A stretch of DNA of 64,000 nucleotides, from positions 232,231-296,230 of the forward strand of contig NZ_BSTQ01000012.1 in assembly GCF_030269605.1 (NCBI RefSeq), in the 5' to 3' direction. A model generated the notes under the pieces. It had not been told where the DNA came from, searched no databases, and was given only the letters and a program-made list of their open reading frames with translations. A program made the translations under genes and the position numbers. Numbering within the stretch: position 1 is the first letter of the stretch; every line of letters begins with the position of its first letter. Of this stretch, positions 50,801 through 59,021 are shown piece by piece. The DNA comes from Lentzea sp. NBRC 105346 (GTDB taxonomy: Bacteria; Actinomycetota; Actinomycetes; Mycobacteriales; Pseudonocardiaceae).

Positions 50801-51852
50801 GCCGGCTGGTCAACGACATCGCCTGGGACGCGATCGCGTTCCAGCCGCTGACCGCCAAGCCGAAGCACATCGTCGCGGTGCTCGGCGACTCCTACACCTC
50901 CGGTGAAGGAGCCGGGGACTACTTCAAGGAGTCCGACAACAACCACGGGACGCTCGACTGGAACGCCTGTCGGCGCAGCCGCAACGCGTGGATCCGCCAG
51001 ACCGTCCTTTCCGGACAACAGGAGAACCTCGGGCAGCTCGCGGACAGGTTCGCACCCGACGCCGAGCTCGGCTTCGTGGCGTGTTCCGGTGCGGACACCA
51101 ACTTCATCATGGACAAGCCGCAACCCGCGTGGCACACCAACGATGTCAAGGACTACGCGGAGTTGGGCAACGGCCAGTTCCGCGAGATCGGTCAGATCAA
51201 CTCCGGTGCGCTCGACGAGAACACCACGATGGTCGCGATGACCATGGGTGCGAACAACGACTCGATGTTCACCGACGGGATCACCGCGTGCATCCTGAGC
51301 CCGAGCTGCGGTGAGGCCGGCGGCCACGAGGCGTTCCTGGCCAAGTACAAGCAGATCGTGGACCGGAACATGGAGGCGTACCGCACCACCCTGACCGCCG
51401 TCTCCGACAAGGCGAAGAACGCGAAGATCGTCCTGCTCGGGTACCCGAGGCTCTTCAACGAGGGCGACAACGTGTGCAACATCCAGGCGATCACCGGACC
51501 GGTGGCCGCACCGCTGAACCGGTTGGCGGAGTACATCGCGCAGAAGCAGAAGGAGGTCGTCGACGGACTCGCCGCCGCGAACCGGAAGGTGTACTTCGCG
51601 TCGGCGCTCGACCACTTCGACCAGCACCGCATCTGCGACTCGGTGCCCTGGATCAACGGGGTGAAGCTCGGGCCGAACGGCGAGGGGGACTTCCACCGGG
51701 GCGACCCCGACGCGAAGTGCATCCCCGTCCCGAGGATGACGCCGGATCCCTGCGTCAGCCGGGAGTCGTTCCACCCCAGCTCCGCGGGCGCCGCGGGCTA
51801 CTCACTGTTGTTGCAACGCAGGTTGTCCGAGATCGGCTATCAAGGTTCATGA
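47827..51852 (+). CDS. Large exported protein: SLT/lysozyme-like domain + golvesin-like domain + SGNH/GDSL hydrolase
   Basis: A 1341-residue protein with a signal peptide (LWSRTTKRLGAAIVVSLLPVTAAQA). Residues about 40-350 look like beta-propeller repeats. About 418-640 hold a transglycosylase-like fold (VFLGIIAQESNMWQA; YGVTQITDGMR). About 836-1000 resemble a golvesin/Xly CBD-like beta domain. From 1019 comes an SGNH esterase: GDSYTSGEG, MGANND and the late FHPSSAG His. So it should bind and act on cell wall. GTG 47827 has GGAGAG upstream; longer frames run to 47797. Stands beside ponA2. Confidence 0.82.
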   Translation: MLWSRTTKRLGAAIVVSLLPVTAAQAVPDKSQKDIAQQEVKSSEPSLVPPGKRGEVLGREWQKSGDVAWTTSGDADGFHILAAKAAEGYEWRTVATLSERGFDADQWIGNVCATGSGKRLVVVYAPRTFTNKAELFDRGGFTATVDLESGAVTKLPVQSTLAYYNPGCGTGETAVVTQEGVETLGKTRLFEVDAAKNTVGKAIEVPGQLTSSIPTKNGIVAADSGGVVTVNAQGKRELLAKSAQLPFRLRADADGGVVFMDREGADGVVRRVDRVGKGAKVAALARGPLMEIGLAASAAGKVFVTGKVAKLSPLPRTVKRLDVSNESTMSTLGELAVTSVLRAKNPDPRTPVRDPFAARPVRVEARSATTGKPVAFTVDPAATDAGDSGRAPHPKLGTPSGEMSAQGSPDSPLDPAEQVCAIARNNPNIQVYQPTARQVEWAVDYAVDSALTITREANWKNSGMPVSWQPQSMFPPIPLEGGGKVPPQVFLGIIAQESNMWQAARFALPGVTSNPLIGNFYGVDLYNGDQSDDWNINWAKADCGYGVTQITDGMRLAGKEKPGETALSPNQQRAVAVDFATNVAAGLRILQEKWNTTRRHGLMINNGDVNKAENWFFAIWAYNSGFNYPDASQSKPWGVGWANNPVNPKYSPTRKPFLEYGYGDAAHPQDWPYPEKVLGWAGHPIESWEEPGKVVSGFNYLTWNGWDENADPSEDPGDGTPSSQQNRRDVKPPYYLFCSVDKNNCDLTKKFTPNKPDDPNTPEDEGTIGEDAGPCGHQDANGYYDLRCWWHHTATWKDNCDRDCAVWTNRFRDPDIGYQPDGRSYPPNCKRDGLPGDALIVDDVPTGTAAHSTSQRPCANNWANEGSFSLDFANTSGTYPSKIDFHQLGAGFGGHFWFSHTNQADDIGYKLKVTGTWKLNRGLNQWARVLVHMPDHGAHTQQARYDIDRGNGVFERSRYLSQGTEANKWVSLGVYQFNGIPRVRLGNITADGRLVNDIAWDAIAFQPLTAKPKHIVAVLGDSYTSGEGAGDYFKESDNNHGTLDWNACRRSRNAWIRQTVLSGQQENLGQLADRFAPDAELGFVACSGADTNFIMDKPQPAWHTNDVKDYAELGNGQFREIGQINSGALDENTTMVAMTMGANNDSMFTDGITACILSPSCGEAGGHEAFLAKYKQIVDRNMEAYRTTLTAVSDKAKNAKIVLLGYPRLFNEGDNVCNIQAITGPVAAPLNRLAEYIAQKQKEVVDGLAAANRKVYFASALDHFDQHRICDSVPWINGVKLGPNGEGDFHRGDPDAKCIPVPRMTPDPCVSRESFHPSSAGAAGYSLLLQRRLSEIGYQGS

Positions 51853-51939
51853 CCCGACCGCCGGGCACTCACCACGCTCGTGTGGTGGGTGCCCGGCACC
51901 GGGCAGGTCACCACGCACGACTGCTGATAGGGGGCAGGC

Positions 51940-52410
51940 ATGGGGACGCCGTGGAAAGTGTTCGCGTGGCTGTGCTTCGGGCTGATCGCCCTGGTCGTCG
52001 GCGTCTACGCGTGGATCATGGTGAGCTTCCACATCTCGATGCGGAAGCAGGACGAGCAGGCGCGGAACGCGGTGAACCGCACGGTCAACGCCATGCAGGA
52101 GTCCTTGCAGGAGCAGATGCGCGACGGCGAGCTGTCCGATGAGGAGATCAGCCGGATATCGCCCTGGGGCGGCACCGGGATCCGCGCGATGACGAGAGCA
52201 TCCGACAAGATCGTGATCACCTACTACGCGTCGCAGTTCCTCGGCAGCATGCCGTTCGGCGGCGGGTCCGCGGAGGTGTGCGCCGTGTTCGAGATCCCGT
52301 TGCCGATCACCGCGAGCACCGAGGTGCACCGCCACGACATCGACGACTGCCCGCCGCCGGTCTACCCGACCGGCGGCGCGCCCAGTCCTACGACGACAAC
52401 TTCGCCTTGA
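51940..52410 (+). CDS. Membrane-anchored protein of unknown function
   Basis: A 156-residue protein: N-terminal membrane helix (VFAWLCFGLIALVVGVYAWIMVSF), a polar helix (RNAVNRTVNAMQESLQEQMRDGELSDEEI), a small domain with two Cys (AEVCAVFEIPL; DDCPPP) that could be disulfide-linked, and a P/T-rich end. ATG follows AGGGGG. Its 3' end overlaps the yqeY gene by 23 bp. Confidence 0.75.
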   Translation: MGTPWKVFAWLCFGLIALVVGVYAWIMVSFHISMRKQDEQARNAVNRTVNAMQESLQEQMRDGELSDEEISRISPWGGTGIRAMTRASDKIVITYYASQFLGSMPFGGGSAEVCAVFEIPLPITASTEVHRHDIDDCPPPVYPTGGAPSPTTTTSP

Positions 52411-52858
52411 CGGCGCCCGCGACGCGGCCGCCCTCGGCCCGCCCGGCCACCTGGGCGTTGACGATCTTCATGACCTGGCCCATCTGGCGCTGACCCGGCT
52501 GCTCGCCGAGCTGCCCGGCGACCTCGGCCACGGCGGCGTCCACGATGGCGGCGAGCTCGGCGTCGTCGAGCTGCGCGGGCAGGTACGACTCCAGCACGGC
52601 AAGCTCGGCGCGTTCCTGCTCGGCCTTCTCGTCGCGGCCGGCGTTCGCGAACGCCTCGGCGGCCTCCTTGCGCTTCTTAGCCTCGCGGGTCAGCACCTTC
52701 ACGACCTCGTCGTCGGTGAGCTCGCGCGCGCTCTTGCCGGAGACCTCCTCGGTCGTCACGGCCGTGAGCGCCATCCGCAGCGCACCCGCGGTAACCGTCT
52801 CCCGGCCCTTGATGGCTGCCGTGAGGTCACTCTGCAGCCGCGTCTTCAACTCCGCCAT
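52388..52858 (-). CDS. GatB/YqeY domain protein
   Basis: A 156-residue protein of the YqeY family: LKTRLQSDLTAAIKGRETVTAGALRMALTAV, then DDEVVKVLTREAKKRKEAAEAFANAGRDEKAEQERAELAVLESYLP and QMGQVMKIVNAQVAGRAEGGRVAGAVKAKL. Related to the tRNA-contacting tail of GatB; role alone unclear. Divergent from the metallophosphoesterase. Confidence 0.92.
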   Translation of the reverse strand: MAELKTRLQSDLTAAIKGRETVTAGALRMALTAVTTEEVSGKSARELTDDEVVKVLTREAKKRKEAAEAFANAGRDEKAEQERAELAVLESYLPAQLDDAELAAIVDAAVAEVAGQLGEQPGQRQMGQVMKIVNAQVAGRAEGGRVAGAVKAKLSS

Positions 52859-52915
52859 GGGTGGGAACGGTACCGGCCGCCCGTGCGAACACCGATCGAG
52901 TTACCCTCGGCTGCC

Positions 52916-53863
52916 GTGAACACGTTCGGCCGAGCCCTTCTCGCCACCACCGCCCTCGGCGCCGCGACCGTCGCCTACGCCGCCGGAATCGAGCGGACCC
53001 GCTGGACCCTGCGTCAGGCCACGGTCCCAGTGCTCGCGCCCGAGGCGAAGCCGATCCGGGTGCTGCACATCTCGGACCTGCACATGATGCCGAACCAGCG
53101 GTCCAAGCAGCGCTGGGTCGCCGAGCTGGCCGAACTGGCCCCGGACCTCGTCGTCAACACCGGCGACAACCTCGCCCACAAGCAGGCCGTTCCCGCCGTG
53201 CTGCGCGCGCTCGGTCCACTGTTCGACTTCCCCGGCGTGTTCGTGTTCGGCAGCAACGACTACTACGCGCCGCGCCCGAAGAACCCGGCCCGCTACCTGC
53301 TGCCGTCGGCGAAGACCAAGCGCATCCACGGCATCGGCCTGCCGTGGCGCGACCTGCGGGCCGCCATGGTCGAACGCGGCTGGGTCGACCTGACCCACGT
53401 GCGCCGCACCGTCGAGGTCGCCGGCCAGACGATCTTCACCGCGGGCCTCGACGACCCGCACCTGAAGCGCGACCGCTACACCGACATCGCGGGCGCCCCG
53501 GACCCCGACGCCGTGCTGCGCCTGGGAGTGACCCACTCGCCGGAGCCGCGCGTGCTCGACCCGTTCGCCGCCGACGGCTACGACCTCGTCATGGCCGGCC
53601 ACACGCACGGCGGGCAGCTGTGCGTGCCGTTCTACGGCGCTCTCGTGACCAACTGCGAGCTCGACCGGTCACGGGCCAAGGGCGTGTCCCGGTGGGGTGC
53701 GCACATGTGGCTGCACGTGTCCGCCGGACTCGGCACCTCGCCCTACGCTCCCGTGCGGTTCGCGTGCCCGCCCGAGGCTTCGCTGCTGACGCTGGTGCCG
53801 CGGCCTGTTGAGGCTGGTCAGCCACGGTCTGAGGTGGCTGAGGGGGACCCGATTCGGAGTTGA
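52916..53863 (+). CDS. Metallophosphoesterase (Rv3683-like)
   Basis: A 315-residue calcineurin-like phosphoesterase: ISDLHMMPNQ (D-x-H), NTGDNLAHKQ (GD), GSNDYYAP (GNHD variant with Ser-Asn-Asp) and GHTHGGQL. A hydrophobic N-terminus suggests membrane association; such YkuE-like enzymes may work on lipids or nucleotides. GTG 52916 is favoured because TACCCT lies 8 bases upstream (leaderless); the ATG-like start at 52883 has neither signal. Confidence 0.88.
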   Translation: MNTFGRALLATTALGAATVAYAAGIERTRWTLRQATVPVLAPEAKPIRVLHISDLHMMPNQRSKQRWVAELAELAPDLVVNTGDNLAHKQAVPAVLRALGPLFDFPGVFVFGSNDYYAPRPKNPARYLLPSAKTKRIHGIGLPWRDLRAAMVERGWVDLTHVRRTVEVAGQTIFTAGLDDPHLKRDRYTDIAGAPDPDAVLRLGVTHSPEPRVLDPFAADGYDLVMAGHTHGGQLCVPFYGALVTNCELDRSRAKGVSRWGAHMWLHVSAGLGTSPYAPVRFACPPEASLLTLVPRPVEAGQPRSEVAEGDPIRS

Positions 53864-53900
53864 GCAGCCCCATCCTGTAAGGTTCTCTTCGTTCCCAAAT

Positions 53901-53975
<75 letters not shown>

Positions 53976-53980
53976 GCAGC

Positions 53981-54011
53981 TCAAGGCCTGTCCACAATGG
54001 ACAGGCCTTGA
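53981..54011 (+). terminator. Terminator after tRNA-Pro
   Basis: Perfect 14-bp stem (TCAAGGCCTGTCCA/TGGACAGGCCTTGA), loop CAA, then GCTTTTTCT. Confidence 0.92.
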
Positions 54012-54039
54012 GCTTTTTCTATTGCCTTCGGAGGCCGCC

Positions 54040-55203
54040 GTGTTCGCTCTGCGCACCGCCCGAGGCTTCGACGGCGAGCGCATGCTCACCGGCCCCGTCA
54101 CGGTCTTTGTCGAGGAAGGCCGCATCGCCGGCATCGAGAACAGCTGGCCCGACGTGAGCGAACAGTGGCGGGTGATCGAGCACCCCGGCGCGACCGTTCT
54201 CCCCGGACTGATCGACACGCACGTGCACCTCTGCGGCGACAACGGTCTCGACGCGCTGGAACGCCTGTCCGGTTTCTCCGACGAGCACCTCGACGAGGTG
54301 ATCGAACAGGGACTGCGGCAACAGCTCGCGGCGGGGGTCACGACCGTGCGCGACCTCGGCGACCGCGACTGGGCGGTGCTCGGGTGGCGGGGCCGTGCAG
54401 GCCTGCCGTCGATCGTCGCGGCCGGGCCGCCCATCACCAGCGTCGGCGGGCACTGCGCGTCGATGGGTGGTGCGGTCGAAGGGCCCGAGCAGATCATCGC
54501 CGCGGTGCGGGAACGCGCCGAGCGCGGCGCCGACGTCGTGAAGATCATGGCTACGGGCGGCATCATGACGCCCGGCACCGATGTCGGGGCGTGCCAGTTC
54601 ACCCTCGGCGAGCTGCGGCTCGTGGTCGACGAAGCGCACCGGCGCGGGTTGCCGGTCACGGCACACGCGCACGGGCTGTCCGCGGTCGAGCAGGCGGTTG
54701 CCGCCGGGGTGGACGGCATCGAGCACTGCACGTGCTTGACCAGCACGGGCATCAAGCTGCCCGGCGAGGTTCTCGACGCGATCGCGAAGAAAGGCATCGC
54801 CGTGTGCCCGACGCTGGGCCGGGTCGACGGCGGGGTGGTCGCACCACGGGTGCTGGAGATGATGCGGCACTTCCGGTGGACGTTCGAAGACCGGCATGCC
54901 CTCGTGGCACGCATGCACGAGCACGGCGTCACGATCATCTCCGGAGCCGACACGGGGATCAGCCCCGGCAAGCGGCACGGCGTGCTGCCGAACGCGATCG
55001 CGGAGCTCGTCGAGGCCGGTATCGCGCCCGCCGACGCGCTGGCGTCCGCGACATCCCGGGCGGCGCGGGTCTGCGGCCTTGGTGATCGCAAAGGGCGGCT
55101 GCGCACCGGGTTCGACGCCGACCTGCTCGTGGTCGGTGGCGATCCCACGGCCGACATCAGGGCGTTGCGCGACGTTCGCGAGGTTTCGCTCAGCGGGAAA
55201 TGA
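54040..55203 (+). CDS. Amidohydrolase family protein
   Basis: A 387-residue metal-dependent hydrolase: VLPGLIDTHVHL (HxH), VKIMATGGIMTPG (Lys likely carboxylated), VTAHAHG, GIEHCT, GADTG and the C-terminal GFDADLLVVGGDP. Resembles Xaa-Pro/imidazolonepropionase-like peptidases (Sgx9260-type). GTG 54040 has GGAGG 5 bases upstream. Substrate unknown. Confidence 0.9.
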   Translation: MFALRTARGFDGERMLTGPVTVFVEEGRIAGIENSWPDVSEQWRVIEHPGATVLPGLIDTHVHLCGDNGLDALERLSGFSDEHLDEVIEQGLRQQLAAGVTTVRDLGDRDWAVLGWRGRAGLPSIVAAGPPITSVGGHCASMGGAVEGPEQIIAAVRERAERGADVVKIMATGGIMTPGTDVGACQFTLGELRLVVDEAHRRGLPVTAHAHGLSAVEQAVAAGVDGIEHCTCLTSTGIKLPGEVLDAIAKKGIAVCPTLGRVDGGVVAPRVLEMMRHFRWTFEDRHALVARMHEHGVTIISGADTGISPGKRHGVLPNAIAELVEAGIAPADALASATSRAARVCGLGDRKGRLRTGFDADLLVVGGDPTADIRALRDVREVSLSGK

Positions 55204-55240
55204 GCCGCACGCCGGTGATCAGGGCCGTTAGCTTCGAAAC

Positions 55241-56446
55241 GTGGCGACGCAGATCACCCGAAGGCGGCTCGGCCCGGACTTCACGAAGCTGTGGTGGGCC
55301 AACGCGATCTCCAACACCGGCGACGGGCTCGTCCTCGCCGCCGGTCCCCTGCTGCTCGCGTCACTGACCAGCGATCCGTCGCTCGTGGCGGGTGCGGTGT
55401 TCGCGCAACGGCTGCCGTGGTTGCTGTTCGGGCTGCTCAGCGGGGCCTTGGTCGACCGTTGGGATCGGCGCAGGGTCGTCGTGGTCGTCAACGTGCTGCG
55501 CGGCCTGGTGGTCGGCGCGCTGGCGCTTGCGGTACTGACGCACACGGCGAATATCCCGGTGATCTACGTGTCACTGTTCCTGCTGGGCGTCGGCGAGACG
55601 TTCGCGGACAACGCGGCGGGCACGATGGTGCCCGCGGTGGTCGAGGCGGACCTGCTGCCGCGCGCGATGGCGCGGATCCAGTACTTCCAGATCGTCGGCA
55701 ACAGCCTGCTGGCGCCGCCGGTGGGGGCGGCGCTGTTCGTCTCGGCGGCGGCCCTGCCGTACGGGATCGACGCGGTCAGCTTCGTCGTGGCGGCCGTGCT
55801 GACCTCGTTCATCCGCATCGAGCGGCCGGCCGGACGACCGGAGCGGCCACACCTCAAAACCGAGATCGCCGAAGGTATGCGGTGGCTGTGGGCGCACAAC
55901 GTGGTGCGGCTGATGGCGCTGTCGTTGTGCCTGATGAACATCACCCTCACCGCGGTGATGTCGATCTACGTCCTGTACGCGGAACAGCGGCTCGGCGTCG
56001 GCGGCGCCGGGTACGGGGTGCTGCTGGCGACGTTCGCGATCGGCGGGCTGCCCGGCGCGCTCATCGCGCCGAAGGTGTTCGACCGGTTCGGGCCCGCCGT
56101 GTTGTTGCGGGTGGGGCTCGTGATCGAGACCAGCGTTCACCTGCTGCTCGCGCTGGCGCGGTCGCCGTGGGCAGCGGGCGTGGTCATGGCGTTGTTCGGG
56201 ATCCACGCGGCGGTGTTCAACGTCGTCGTCGGCTCGCTGCGGCACCGCGCGGTGCCCGACGAGCTGCGCGGACGGGTGGCGAGCGGCTTCATGTTGCTCG
56301 CGATCGGCGGCACCGCGGTCGGGGCCCTGCTCGGCGGGTTCGTGGCGCGGACGTTCGGCATCACGGCGCCGTTCTGGATGGCGTTCGGGGCCATGACGAT
56401 CCTGACGACGCTGGCGTGGCGACGGTTCGGCACGGTGCGAACGTGA
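55241..56446 (+). CDS. MFS transporter, EntS/DHA3-like
   Basis: A 401-residue, 12-helix exporter: FTKLWWANAISNTGDGLVLAAGPLLLASLT start, GALVDRWDRRRVVVVVN (motif A), and GVGETFADNAAGTMVPAVV. Related to macrolide/siderophore efflux proteins. TAGCTT 6 bases before the GTG suggests a leaderless mRNA. Confidence 0.9.
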   Translation: MATQITRRRLGPDFTKLWWANAISNTGDGLVLAAGPLLLASLTSDPSLVAGAVFAQRLPWLLFGLLSGALVDRWDRRRVVVVVNVLRGLVVGALALAVLTHTANIPVIYVSLFLLGVGETFADNAAGTMVPAVVEADLLPRAMARIQYFQIVGNSLLAPPVGAALFVSAAALPYGIDAVSFVVAAVLTSFIRIERPAGRPERPHLKTEIAEGMRWLWAHNVVRLMALSLCLMNITLTAVMSIYVLYAEQRLGVGGAGYGVLLATFAIGGLPGALIAPKVFDRFGPAVLLRVGLVIETSVHLLLALARSPWAAGVVMALFGIHAAVFNVVVGSLRHRAVPDELRGRVASGFMLLAIGGTAVGALLGGFVARTFGITAPFWMAFGAMTILTTLAWRRFGTVRT

Positions 56447-56504
56447 CCCCTCCATCGGGTGGTTTTCCTCGACAGGGGTGCGCGGGCGGGCCACGGTGGT
56501 CCCC

Positions 56505-56660
56505 ATGCTTTCCACGGCGCACCGGCGTGCGGCTCAGGCGCTGGTCGTGATCCAGGCACTCGCCGTCGTGTATCTGCTCAGCTCAGCGTGGGTGACACTC
56601 GGCGTGGCCGCCGCGTTCGTGCTGACCGTGACGACAGTCCGCAGGCTCGCTCCGCACTAA
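56505..56660 (+). CDS. Small hydrophobic protein
   Basis: A 51-residue frame, MLSTAHRRAAQALVVIQALA then VYLLSSAWVTLGVAAAFVLTVTTV: two helices likely in the membrane. GGTGG lies 6 bases upstream of ATG. Ends 4 bp into the convergent GAF gene. Could be spurious. Confidence 0.4.
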   Translation: MLSTAHRRAAQALVVIQALAVVYLLSSAWVTLGVAAAFVLTVTTVRRLAPH

Positions 56661-57139
56661 GGGCTGAGGAACCCGCGGGCGGGCAGGCCCTCGGGGAACC
56701 GTTCCAGGGCCGCACCGCTCGCCTCGGCCAGCTCCTCCAGCGCCGCGATCTCCTCGGGCGTCGCCTGGTGCTGGACCGCCCAGTAACCGCCGATCGCGCC
56801 GATCGGATGCGGGTGCAGGATCGGGGCCATCACGAGGCTGCGCACGAACGTCGGCCGGTAGGCCTCCTGCGGGATGCGCGGGTCGTACCGGATGTCCCTG
56901 ATCGCGACGGTCTGGCGGTGGAGCATCGCCCAGCCGCTGATGCAGTTCCTGGCGGGGAACCGCTGCCCCTTCCACAGAGGACTCATCGAGTCCTCGTCGG
57001 CGTAGTAGCACTTGTCGCCGTCGAGCAGCACGAGCGTCGCGCCGTGCGCCTTGAGCAGCGCACGGGCGGTCGTCCGCACTATGCGCTGGACCTCTTCGAG
57101 CGTCTCGGCGCGTTCGAGCAGCACGGTCGTGTCGGCCAT
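56657..57139 (-). CDS. GAF-domain protein
   Basis: A 160-residue single GAF domain: LEEVQRIVRTTARALLKAHGATLVLLDGDKCYYADEDS, then NCISGWAMLHRQTVAIRDIRYDPRIP and MAPILHPHPIGAIGGYWAVQH. It likely binds a small ligand or chromophore; a single Cys sits where some phytochrome-like GAFs attach bilin, but the context does not support that. ATG 57139; a longer frame extends upstream into the GH16 gene region. Confidence 0.85.
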   Translation of the reverse strand: MADTTVLLERAETLEEVQRIVRTTARALLKAHGATLVLLDGDKCYYADEDSMSPLWKGQRFPARNCISGWAMLHRQTVAIRDIRYDPRIPQEAYRPTFVRSLVMAPILHPHPIGAIGGYWAVQHQATPEEIAALEELAEASGAALERFPEGLPARGFLSP

Positions 57140-57178
57140 TCGGACACGGTAACTCCGCCGATGGTTGACCGAACAGCG

Positions 57179-57192
57179 TGAGAGCGCTTCCA
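57179..57192 (+). promoter_or_regulatory. LacI/CebR-type operator before the GH16 gene
   Basis: TGAGAGCGCTTCCA differs at two positions from the actinobacterial sugar-repressor box TGGGAGCGCTCCCA. It is 45 bp upstream of the GH16 start. Confidence 0.6.
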
Positions 57193-57236
57193 TTGTGGTT
57201 CCGCCGCCACGCTCACCCGAGTGGAGAGGTCTCATC

Positions 57237-58148
57237 GTGGCAGGAAAAACCCGAATGGCGCTGGCATGCGCGGCCCTGCTCCTGCTTCCCGGCATCGCAC
57301 AGGCTTCGGTGCCGCCCACCCCGCCCGGCTGGTCGCTCGCCTGGAGCGACGACTTCACCGGCGCCGCGAACAGCGCGCCGAACGGCAACAACTGGATCGT
57401 CGACACCGGGCACAGCTACCCCGGCGGACCGGCCAACTGGGGCACCGGCGAGATCCAGCGCTACACGAACGACCGCGCCAACCTGCGCCTCGACGGCTCG
57501 GGAAACCTGCGCATCACCCCGTTGCGCTCGGCGAACGGCGAGTGGACGTCCGCGCGTATCGAGACCAAGCGCGCGAACTTCAAGGCACCGGCCAACGGCG
57601 TGCTGCGCATCGAGAGCCGTATCCAGATGCCGAACGTCACCGGCACCGCCGCGGAGGGCTACTGGCCGGCGTTCTGGGCGCTCGGCTCGCCGTATCGCGG
57701 CAACTACTGGAACTGGCCCGCCATCGGCGAGTTCGACGTGATGGAGAACGTCAACGGCATCAACCGCGTGTGGGGCGTGCTGCACTGCGGCATCAACCCC
57801 GGCGGGCCGTGCAACGAGACCAACGGCATCGGCGGCTTCCGCGCCTGTCCGGGCTCGTCGTGCCAGTCGGCGTTCCACACCTACCGCTTCGAATGGGACC
57901 GGAAGGTCAGCCCGAACCAGCTGCGCTGGTACGTCGACGGCCAGCTGTTCCACTCGGTCAGCCAGAACCAGGTCGGCGGAAGCGCGTGGACCTCGATGAC
58001 CTCGCACGCCGGCTACTTCATCCTGCTGAACGTCGCGGTCGGCGGCGCCTTCCCGAACGGGGTCGCCGGACATGCCACACCGACGGCGGCGACCGCAAGC
58101 GGACGTCCGATGGTTGTCGACTACGTCGCGGTGTGGACGCGCACGTGA
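57237..58148 (+). CDS. Secreted glycoside hydrolase family 16 protein
   Basis: A 303-residue exported enzyme: signal peptide ending IAQA, then a beta-jelly-roll. Catalytic motif GEFDVMENV (E-F-D-V-M-E, the GH16 ExDxxE). YWPAFWALG and NLRITPL are typical of laminarinases/beta-1,3-glucanases. Two Cys pairs in the CGINPGGPC...CPGSSC loop. Start GTG 57237 has GGAGAGG. Preceded by a CebR-like box, so probably induced by a beta-glucan product. Confidence 0.9.
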   Translation: MAGKTRMALACAALLLLPGIAQASVPPTPPGWSLAWSDDFTGAANSAPNGNNWIVDTGHSYPGGPANWGTGEIQRYTNDRANLRLDGSGNLRITPLRSANGEWTSARIETKRANFKAPANGVLRIESRIQMPNVTGTAAEGYWPAFWALGSPYRGNYWNWPAIGEFDVMENVNGINRVWGVLHCGINPGGPCNETNGIGGFRACPGSSCQSAFHTYRFEWDRKVSPNQLRWYVDGQLFHSVSQNQVGGSAWTSMTSHAGYFILLNVAVGGAFPNGVAGHATPTAATASGRPMVVDYVAVWTRT

Positions 58149-58235
58149 GACGGCGGTAACGTTTGCATCTACGCCGCATACATCCGATCTATGCCTCTCC
58201 GTGCTGCCGCGGGCGTGATCCACCGAGGAGATCAG

Positions 58236-58997
58236 ATGCGACTGCACTGGGCGCTCGCGGCCGCCCTCACGGCCGTGCTGACCGTGCCGGCCACCGCATC
58301 GGCCGTTCCAGGCGTGCTCTGGGAGGCCGACCCGGCCAAGGGCCCGGCCGCCGTGTTCGACGGACTGGAGACCGACCCCGGCAGCATCACCGTGGCGAAC
58401 GATCCGCAGGGCAAGTACGGCCCGTCCATCAAGTACGAGACCTGGGACTGGGGCAACGGCAAGGAGCGGTGCGAGAGCCGCGGCATGCGCAAGAACGGCT
58501 CGCCGTACCGGCTGACCGGGTCGGACGTCGGCAAGACGTTCTACTTCGGCTGGCGCGCGTTGTGGCAGCTCAACCCCAATGGCGGCCACTGGATCAGCGT
58601 GTACCAGCTGCACATCTCGGGCTCGAGCGGCAGCCAGCCGAAGTCCGGTCCGTTCGTTATGCGCACCCTCGGCGACGGCAAGCTGGAGTTCCAGCTCACC
58701 TCACCGACCGGCGGCACGAAGCAGATCTGGGTGACGTCGTTCCCCGTGAACCAGTGGAACGACTGGGTGATCGGGTTCAAGCTGTCGCGCGGTAACGACG
58801 GCTGGGTGGAGCTCTACCGCAACGGCGTGCAGCAGACGTTCAACAACGGTCAGAAGCGCTACCCCGCCGCCACGTTGTGGGGCACGCACGTGAACACGAA
58901 GTGGGGCGTCTACCGGTCCGGCCCGAACAGCGGCCGGGCGACGGCGTGGCTGAACGACGCGAAGCTGGGCACGAGCTATGCGGACGTGGCCCCGTAG
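58236..58997 (+). CDS. Secreted polysaccharide lyase-like protein (heparin lyase I/PL20 type)
   Basis: A 253-residue protein with a signal peptide (MRLHWALAAALTAVLTVPATASA). Jelly-roll lyase pattern: GPSIKYETWDWG, CESRGMRKNGSPYRL, TFYFGWRALWQL, HWISVYQLH and VNTKWGVYRS with a Lys-Tyr type pair. The family cleaves uronic acid-containing chains. GAGGAG upstream of ATG. Same strand as GH16 and 87 bp after it; together they suggest polysaccharide degradation outside the cell. Confidence 0.82.
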   Translation: MRLHWALAAALTAVLTVPATASAVPGVLWEADPAKGPAAVFDGLETDPGSITVANDPQGKYGPSIKYETWDWGNGKERCESRGMRKNGSPYRLTGSDVGKTFYFGWRALWQLNPNGGHWISVYQLHISGSSGSQPKSGPFVMRTLGDGKLEFQLTSPTGGTKQIWVTSFPVNQWNDWVIGFKLSRGNDGWVELYRNGVQQTFNNGQKRYPAATLWGTHVNTKWGVYRSGPNSGRATAWLNDAKLGTSYADVAP

Positions 58998-59021
58998 CGG
59001 AAATGAGGCAGGATCGGGCAC

